From positions 1-64,000 of the forward strand of contig CAJCCO010000103.1 in the NCBI GenBank assembly GCA_903960915.1: a DNA stretch of 64,000 bases, written 5' to 3'. Positions within the stretch are counted from its first letter, which is position 1. Each line of letters starts with the position of its first letter. This DNA comes from an uncultured beta proteobacterium. GTDB lineage: Bacteria; Pseudomonadota; Gammaproteobacteria; Burkholderiales; Burkholderiaceae_C. Positions 58,849 through 64,000 of the stretch are shown piece after piece. The translations under genes and the position numbers were made by a program. The notes under the pieces were generated by a model. That model was not told where the DNA came from, made no database searches, and worked only from the letters and a program-made list of their open reading frames with translations.

Positions 58849-60879
58849 ATGAGTAACAAAGACGCCCTGGTAGTCTTCACCCCATCGGGCCGACGTGGTC
58901 GTTTTCCTGTGGGCACACCGGTGCTGCAAGCCGCCCGCTCTCTGGGTGTTGACATTGACTCTGTCTGTGGAGGGCGCGGCATTTGCGGGCGCTGCCAGGT
59001 GTTGCTCTCTGAAGGCGAGTTTGCCAAACACGGGTTGGTCTCACGCGCAGAAAATTTGTCTTCTCAAAGCCCGGTTGAGAAGGAATATTGCACCACCCAG
59101 ACCCTGGCCGACGGCCGGCGACTGTCTTGCTCGGTGCAGGTCTTGGGTGACGTGGTGATTGACGTGCCCTCAAGCAGCCAGGTGCACAAGCAAGTGGTGC
59201 GCAAGGAAGCAGAAGCGCACGACGTAGAGCTAGACCCGCTCATTCGCCTGCACTTTGTGGAAGTGCAAGAGCCCGATATGCACGACCCTTCGGGTGATCT
59301 GCGGCGACTCGAAGACGCCCTGGAATTTGAGTGGCGCCTGACCGACCTGGCCTGCGATGTGATTGTGTTGCAACAAATCCAGGTTGCATTGCGCGCGGGC
59401 AACTGGAAAGTCACCGTGGCAGTGCACGCCGGCAGGCAAATAGTAGCCGTCTGGCCTGGGTTCAAGGAACGTGTCTTTGGCCTGGCGGTGGACATAGGCT
59501 CCACCACCATCGCCGCCCATTTGTGCGATCTTGCCTCGGGCGAAGTCGTGGCCTCTGCAGGCATCATGAATCCACAAATCCGCTTTGGCGAAGATTTGAT
59601 GAGCCGCGTCTCCTACGTCATGATGAACCCGGGCGGCGAAATAGAGATGACCGCAGTCGTGCGCGCCGCCCTCAATGAGCTGGCCGATGATGTGGCCCGC
59701 CAGGTGGGCATCACGCCGCAAGACATACTGGAAGCCACCTTTGTGGGCAATCCCATCATGCACCACCTGCTGCTCGGGATTAACCCAGTGGAGCTGGGCG
59801 GTGCACCGTTTGCATTGGCCACTGACAAGGCCATCACCCTATGGGCTGTCGAGATCGACTTCGCTATTCACCGCAACGCGCGTATCTATGTGCTGCCGTG
59901 CATTGCCGGCCACGTTGGGGCGGATACCGCAGGCGTCATCCTGGCAGAGCGCCCAGACCTGACCGACAAGATCACCTTGCTGGTGGACGTGGGCACCAAT
60001 GCCGAGATCGTGCTGGGTAACAACCAGCGCCTGCTGGCTTGTTCCAGCCCCACCGGTCCCGCGTTTGAAGGTGCGCAAATCAGCTGCGGCCAGCGCGCTG
60101 CACCGGGTGCCATTGAGCGCGTGCGGGTAGACCCCGTCACGCTGGAGCCGCGCTTCAAGGTCATTGGTTGTGAGTTGTGGTCAGATGACCCCGGCTTTGC
60201 CGATGCCGTGGCGGGCAGTGGCGTAACCGGGGTGTGCGGCTCCGGCATTATTGAAGTGCTGGCCGAAATGTATTTGGCCGGCATCATTCGCCATGACGGC
60301 GTCATTCGGGGCGAACTCTCCGAGCGCAATCCACGCATCCAACCCGATGGCCGAACCTTCTCCTACGAGCTGTACCCGGCCACGGCTAACGCGCCCGCAC
60401 TCAAAATCATGCAAAACGATGTGCGTGCCATTCAGCTTGGCAAAGCTGCCTTGTATGCCGGCGTGCGCTTGCTGATGGAGCGCATGGGGGTGCGCCAGGT
60501 TGAACGCATCCGGCTCGCGGGTGCTTTTGGCAGCCACATCGACGTGAAATACGCCATGGTGCTGGGCATGATTCCAGACTGCACCTTGTCCGGCGTCAGC
60601 TCCGCCGGCAATGCCGCCGGTACCGGCGCCCGCATTGCCTTGCTGGACCAGCGCTCACGGCGCGACATTGAAGCCCTGGTGCGTCGCGTGGAGAAGATTG
60701 AGACTGCGGTGGAGCCTCGTTTCCAGGAGTTTTTTGTTGAGGCCATGGCCATTCCGCACCTCACCGACCCGTTTGTAGAACTTCAAAAAGAGGTCACGCT
60801 GCCAGCGCGGGTGGAAATCGTTAACGATAACGCCCCAAGGAGTCGCCGTGGACCGCGCCGTGAGCCTAGCAGCGCGTAA
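58849..60879 (+). CDS. Reductive activator of corrinoid protein (RACo-like, ASKHA/DUF4445)
   Basis: A 676-residue iron-sulfur ATPase. The N-terminal 2Fe-2S domain has cysteines 40, 46 and 49 in CGGRGICGRC and Cys94 in RLSCSVQV. The ASKHA part starts with GLAVDIGSTTIAAHL near residue 210 and continues with the phosphate loops LLVDVGTNAEIVLG and GVCGSGIIE. RACo and RamA use ATP to reduce inactive Co(II) corrinoid back to Co(I). It lies 49 nt after the methyltransferase and completes the methyl-transfer unit. Confidence 0.9.
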   Translation: MSNKDALVVFTPSGRRGRFPVGTPVLQAARSLGVDIDSVCGGRGICGRCQVLLSEGEFAKHGLVSRAENLSSQSPVEKEYCTTQTLADGRRLSCSVQVLGDVVIDVPSSSQVHKQVVRKEAEAHDVELDPLIRLHFVEVQEPDMHDPSGDLRRLEDALEFEWRLTDLACDVIVLQQIQVALRAGNWKVTVAVHAGRQIVAVWPGFKERVFGLAVDIGSTTIAAHLCDLASGEVVASAGIMNPQIRFGEDLMSRVSYVMMNPGGEIEMTAVVRAALNELADDVARQVGITPQDILEATFVGNPIMHHLLLGINPVELGGAPFALATDKAITLWAVEIDFAIHRNARIYVLPCIAGHVGADTAGVILAERPDLTDKITLLVDVGTNAEIVLGNNQRLLACSSPTGPAFEGAQISCGQRAAPGAIERVRVDPVTLEPRFKVIGCELWSDDPGFADAVAGSGVTGVCGSGIIEVLAEMYLAGIIRHDGVIRGELSERNPRIQPDGRTFSYELYPATANAPALKIMQNDVRAIQLGKAALYAGVRLLMERMGVRQVERIRLAGAFGSHIDVKYAMVLGMIPDCTLSGVSSAGNAAGTGARIALLDQRSRRDIEALVRRVEKIETAVEPRFQEFFVEAMAIPHLTDPFVELQKEVTLPARVEIVNDNAPRSRRGPRREPSSA

Positions 60880-60993
60880 GCCAACCACGCTTGAATTAGA
60901 GATTAAACTGAACCGGTCGCCCTGTTTTGTTATTTCAACAAGATGCAGGGATGACAAGTACCAATGCATACCAACAAGCCTCAAGGAGTCAGC

Positions 60994-61935
60994 ATGAAAC
61001 CTCTGTTTATCGTCGCCCTATTAGCCGCAGTGTCAGCCCTCGGTTCGCAGCAAGCCCTGGCTGAGGATGCCAGTTGCAAGACGGTGCGTTTTGCGGATGT
61101 GGGCTGGAGTGACATTGCCGCCACCACCGGACTGGCTTCGGTGGTGCTTGAGGGCTTGGGCTACAAAACCAATGTCACCATGGCCTCTATTCCAATTGCC
61201 TTTGCCGGCATGAAGAAAAAGCAGATTGATGTGTTCCTGGGCTACTGGAACCCCTCCATGACACCGCAGATTGAACCCTTCGTCAAAGCCGGTGACATCA
61301 AGGTGCTCGACACCCCTAACCTCGTTGGCGCCAAGTACACGCTGGCCGTGCCAACCTACCTCTATGACAAGGGCCTCAAAACCTTTGCTGATATTGCCAA
61401 GTTCGAAAAAGACCTGCAGGGCAAAATTCACGGCATTGAGCCCGGTAACGACGGCAATGCCCTGATCGCCGGCATGATCAAGGACAACAAGTTTGGCCTG
61501 AAGAGCTTCAAAATGGTCGAATCCTCTGAAGCAGGCATGCTGGTCGAGGCGCAGCGCGCCATTCGGGGCCAGAAGGCCATCGTCTTCTTGGGCTGGGAGC
61601 CTCACCCTATGAACGTGCAGATGAAAATGAGCTACTTGCAAGGGGGCGATGACGTGTTTGGCCCCAACCTGGGCGAAGCCAAGGTCTACACCGCCATTCC
61701 TCCCTCGTACGAGGCCAAGTGCCCCAACGTCGTGGCCTTGCTGAAAAATTTGCAATTCACCACCGACATCGAGAACCAGGTGATGGGCCCGATTCTGGCC
61801 AAGACAAAACCCAACGTCGCTGCGCGTGATTTCCTGAAGAAAAATCCGGCTGTTCTGGACAAATGGCTCAAAGGCGTGAAGAGTTTTTCGGGCAAAGACG
61901 GACTTCCTGAAGTTAAAGCTGCCCTGAAAATTTAA
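60994..61935 (+). CDS. choX: Choline-binding ABC transporter protein
   Basis: A 313-residue periplasmic binding protein with a signal peptide (residues 1-23, ending ALAED). The quaternary-amine cage of Sinorhizobium ChoX (Trp43, Trp90, Tyr119, Trp205 and Asp45) aligns with Trp38, Trp85, Tyr115, Trp201 and Asp40 here, and GIEPGNDGN and VFLGWEPHPMN are shared, so choline is the likely ligand. AAGGAG precedes the ATG at 60994. No ATPase or permease gene adjoins it; the ProV/ProW pair at 49970-52049 is the natural partner. Confidence 0.88.
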   Translation: MKPLFIVALLAAVSALGSQQALAEDASCKTVRFADVGWSDIAATTGLASVVLEGLGYKTNVTMASIPIAFAGMKKKQIDVFLGYWNPSMTPQIEPFVKAGDIKVLDTPNLVGAKYTLAVPTYLYDKGLKTFADIAKFEKDLQGKIHGIEPGNDGNALIAGMIKDNKFGLKSFKMVESSEAGMLVEAQRAIRGQKAIVFLGWEPHPMNVQMKMSYLQGGDDVFGPNLGEAKVYTAIPPSYEAKCPNVVALLKNLQFTTDIENQVMGPILAKTKPNVAARDFLKKNPAVLDKWLKGVKSFSGKDGLPEVKAALKI

Positions 61936-61991
61936 CGCAGCCCTGCTCAGCAGTCAGCAGGCTTCCCGCCTGTCCCTGCACACCCTGGCAC

Positions 61992-62030
61992 ATGACAGCG
62001 GCTCAACCCAGTTGAGCCGCTGTCATTTGT
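61992..62030 (+). terminator. 16-bp perfect hairpin between choX and betB
   Basis: ATGACAGCGGCTCAAC (61992-62007) pairs perfectly with GTTGAGCCGCTGTCAT (62011-62026) around a 3-nt loop and is followed by TTGT. The stem is very stable but the U-run is short, so it may terminate partially and set choX mRNA above betB-betA, as is usual for binding-protein genes. Confidence 0.75.
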
Positions 62031-62066
62031 AGATAAAGCAGGTATTGAAATTCGATGGAAAAATTT

Positions 62067-63524
62067 ATGAATGCTCAGATCATCTCCAGCTTTGTTGACG
62101 GCCACCTTGTGCAAGGCGGTGGCGACAGCTTTGATTCAGTCAACCCGGCCACGGGGCTGGCGTTTGCCACCGTGCACGATGCCAACCAGGCGGATGTGGA
62201 TGCCGCAGTCGCCGCAGCCCAGCGCGGGTTTGAGGTTTGGTCTGCAATGACCGGTACCGAGCGTGGCCGCATTCTGAACCGCGCGGTGCAACTGCTTCGT
62301 TCCCGCAATGAAGAACTTGCTGCGTTGGAGGTGCAAGACTGTGGCAAACCGCTGCAAGAAGCCCTGGTGGTGGATGTGCAAAGTGGGGCTGACTGCATTG
62401 AATATTTTGCCGGTGCAGCGGCCACCTTGGCGGGCGCGCAATACCCGCTGAAAAATGCCTTTGCCTATACCCGGCGTGAACCGCTGGGCGTGTGCGTGGG
62501 CATTGGCGCCTGGAACTACCCCCTGCAGATTGCCTGCTGGAAATCAGCCCCTGCGCTGGCCGCTGGCAATGCCATGATTTTCAAGCCCTCCGAACTCACC
62601 CCGGCCACGGCCGTGAAGCTGGCCGAAATTTACCTCGAAGCCGGTGTGCCCCCGGGCGTCTTCAACGTGCTCCAGGGCAGGGGCGCCACCGGCGCCATGC
62701 TGGCAGCGCATCCTGGGGTGGCCAAGGTGTCGGTCACCGGCTCGGTGCCCACGGGCAAAAAGGTCATGCAAACGGCGGCAGGTACCTTGAAGCGCATCAC
62801 GATGGAGCTGGGCGGTAAATCACCGCTCCTCGTGTTTGACGATGCCGACCTCGAGCAGGCCGTATCGGCCGCCATGATGGGCAATTTCTACACCCAAGGC
62901 GAGGTCTGCACCAACTGTACGCGGGTCTTTGTGCAGCGCGGTTTGCATGACCGTTTTCTGGCGCGCCTCAAGGAGCGCACGGCCTGGCTGCGTGTGGGCA
63001 ACCCGATGGACCCCGAAACCGAAGTTGGCGCCCTCATCTCCGCGGACCATCTGCACAAGGTCATGGGCTACATTGACAGCGGCGTGGCCGAAGGCGCCAC
63101 TTTGGCCCAAGGTGGGCATGTTGTAAACGTGCCAGGGCAGGGCGGCTACTTTGTGGCGCCCACCATCTTTTCCGACTGCCAGGACGACATGCGCATCGTG
63201 CGTGAAGAGATTTTCGGCCCCGTGTTATCGCTGCTGGTGTTTGACGACGAAGCAGAGGCCGTGGCCCGCGCCAACAACACCCGATTTGGCCTGGCCGCAG
63301 GCGTTTTCACCCGCGACAATGCGCGCGCGCACCGGGTGGCTGCCAAGCTGAAAGCCGGTATTTGCTGGATCAACAACTACAACATCACCCCGATTGAAAT
63401 GCCATTTGGTGGTGCCGGTGAGTCGGGCATTGGCCATGAAAACAGCATGGCCGCGTTTGAGCACTACACGCAGCTGAAAACCATTTATGTGGAGCTGGGC
63501 GAAGTGGCCTGCAGCTACCGCTGA
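62067..63524 (+). CDS. betB: Betaine aldehyde dehydrogenase
   Basis: NAD(P)-dependent oxidation of betaine aldehyde to glycine betaine. The aldehyde dehydrogenase core shows [22 protein letters not shown] with the catalytic-region Asn (about residue 150), MELGGKSP with the general-base Glu and [11 protein letters not shown] with the nucleophilic Cys (about residue 281). BetB-type features include [17 protein letters not shown] and the end [18 protein letters not shown]. The ATG at 62067 has GGAA upstream; an in-frame ATG at 62055 is the alternative. betA follows 39 nt downstream. Confidence 0.92.
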   Translation: MNAQIISSFVDGHLVQGGGDSFDSVNPATGLAFATVHDANQADVDAAVAAAQRGFEVWSAMTGTERGRILNRAVQLLRSRNEELAALEVQDCGKPLQEALVVDVQSGADCIEYFAGAAATLAGAQYPLKNAFAYTRREPLGVCVGIGAWNYPLQIACWKSAPALAAGNAMIFKPSELTPATAVKLAEIYLEAGVPPGVFNVLQGRGATGAMLAAHPGVAKVSVTGSVPTGKKVMQTAAGTLKRITMELGGKSPLLVFDDADLEQAVSAAMMGNFYTQGEVCTNCTRVFVQRGLHDRFLARLKERTAWLRVGNPMDPETEVGALISADHLHKVMGYIDSGVAEGATLAQGGHVVNVPGQGGYFVAPTIFSDCQDDMRIVREEIFGPVLSLLVFDDEAEAVARANNTRFGLAAGVFTRDNARAHRVAAKLKAGICWINNYNITPIEMPFGGAGESGIGHENSMAAFEHYTQLKTIYVELGEVACSYR

Positions 63525-63563
63525 CTATTGTTTCTCCCTCGAGTTTCCCCTGGACCGACCGAC

Positions 63564-64000
63564 ATGAAATCTGAAGAATTTGACTACATCATTGTGGGCG
63601 CTGGCTCGGCCGGTTGCGTGCTGGCCAACCGGCTGACGGAAGACAAAGACATTCGAGTCTTGCTGCTTGAAGCGGGTGGGCGCGACAACAGCATTTTTAT
63701 CCACATGCCCTCGGCGCTGTCTTACCCGATGGCGGATAAAAATTACACCTGGCTGTATGAGTCGGAGCCCGAGCCGCACATGAACAACCGGCGTATCCAT
63801 TGCCCGCGTGGCCGAGTCCTGGGGGGGTCGTCTTCTATCAACGGCATGGTCTACATACGTGGCAACGCCCTTGATTACGACGGCTGGGCCGCAGCCCCCG
63901 GCATGCGTGACTGGTCGTATGCCGACTGCCTGCCGTACTTCCAAAAATCGGAAACCCGCGCCCAGGGTGGTGACCGCTACCGTGGCGATGCCGGCCCACT
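63564..64000 (+). CDS. betA: Choline dehydrogenase (5' part; runs off the window)
   Basis: A GMC-family flavoprotein that oxidises choline to betaine aldehyde at the membrane. About 145 codons are visible: [17 protein letters not shown] is the FAD dinucleotide fold, LLLEAGG the second strand, and [19 protein letters not shown] the GMC signature. With betB upstream it supplies glycine betaine for the corrinoid route. The 3' end is outside the window. Confidence 0.92.
   Translation, partial: MKSEEFDYIIVGAGSAGCVLANRLTEDKDIRVLLLEAGGRDNSIFIHMPSALSYPMADKNYTWLYESEPEPHMNNRRIHCPRGRVLGGSSSINGMVYIRGNALDYDGWAAAPGMRDWSYADCLPYFQKSETRAQGGDRYRGDAGP

Overview
The window looks like a chromosomal stretch of a betaproteobacterium of the order Burkholderiales, most likely family Comamonadaceae (Rhodoferax/Polaromonas-like). 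That placement is an inference from moderately high GC, from the protein sequences, and from gene orders such as sdhCDAB-sdhE-gltA beside gntR-mdh-lyase-acnB and rpsP-rimM-trmD-rplS. I see no insertion sequence, phage, CRISPR array, rRNA or tRNA gene. Coding is dense, and the only clearly broken gene is a DUF486 remnant.

Layout. 1-20.5 kb is housekeeping: folA (cut by the window edge)-thyA, an FAD-linked oxidase with a DUF2069 membrane protein, YihY, metY, a CBS protein, aroC, two transporters, aroQ, arfB, ylqF, an old-yellow-enzyme homologue, a DHH phosphoesterase, two hydrolase/dehalogenase-fold genes, panE, GST and small proteins. 20.4-25.7 kb holds a nitroreductase and leuC-leuD-[ABM monooxygenase]-leuB with a divergent HTH regulator. 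25.8-37.3 kb is a TCA-cycle block: sdhC-sdhD-sdhA-sdhB-sdhE-gltA on the minus strand, then a GntR regulator divergent from mdh, a CoA-ester-lyase-like gene, a small secreted protein and acnB. 37.3-39.3 kb holds the DUF486 pseudogene and a DUF47-pit phosphate pair behind a good match to a PhoB box. 39.3-49.8 kb contains rpsP-rimM-trmD-rplS, a Nudix hydrolase, a CobD/CbiB-like protein, rsgA, a pterin dehydratase, an M48 protease, orn and an RhlE-type helicase.

The most interesting part is 49.9-64.0 kb. An ABC importer ATPase/permease pair (ProV/ProW type) is followed by a GlxA-family regulator, purU, and a plus-strand run encoding a B12-binding corrinoid protein, a DUF1638 protein, a small 'virulence factor'-family protein, a Cys-rich MetV-like protein, MetF, a methyl-THF:corrinoid methyltransferase and an ASKHA/2Fe-2S corrinoid activator. 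Then come a choline-binding protein (ChoX), betB and the start of betA. Read together, this suggests that choline is imported, oxidised to glycine betaine, and demethylated through a methyl-corrinoid. The methyl group would enter the tetrahydrofolate pool and be oxidised by MetVF towards formyl-THF, with PurU releasing formate. This corrinoid logic is best known from anaerobes, yet here it lies in a genome with a full respiratory sdh/TCA set. The substrate:corrinoid methyltransferase (MttB/MtgB family) that should start the route is not in the window.

Regulatory signals seen include a GntR-type palindrome before mdh, the PhoB box, an identical 14-nt -10/discriminator element before rpsP and rplS, several genes whose -10-like hexamer sits 6-8 nt before the ATG (candidate leaderless mRNAs), and five convincing terminators. 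Coordinates and starts were read by eye from the sequence. Family assignments rest on motif recognition, not on database searches.
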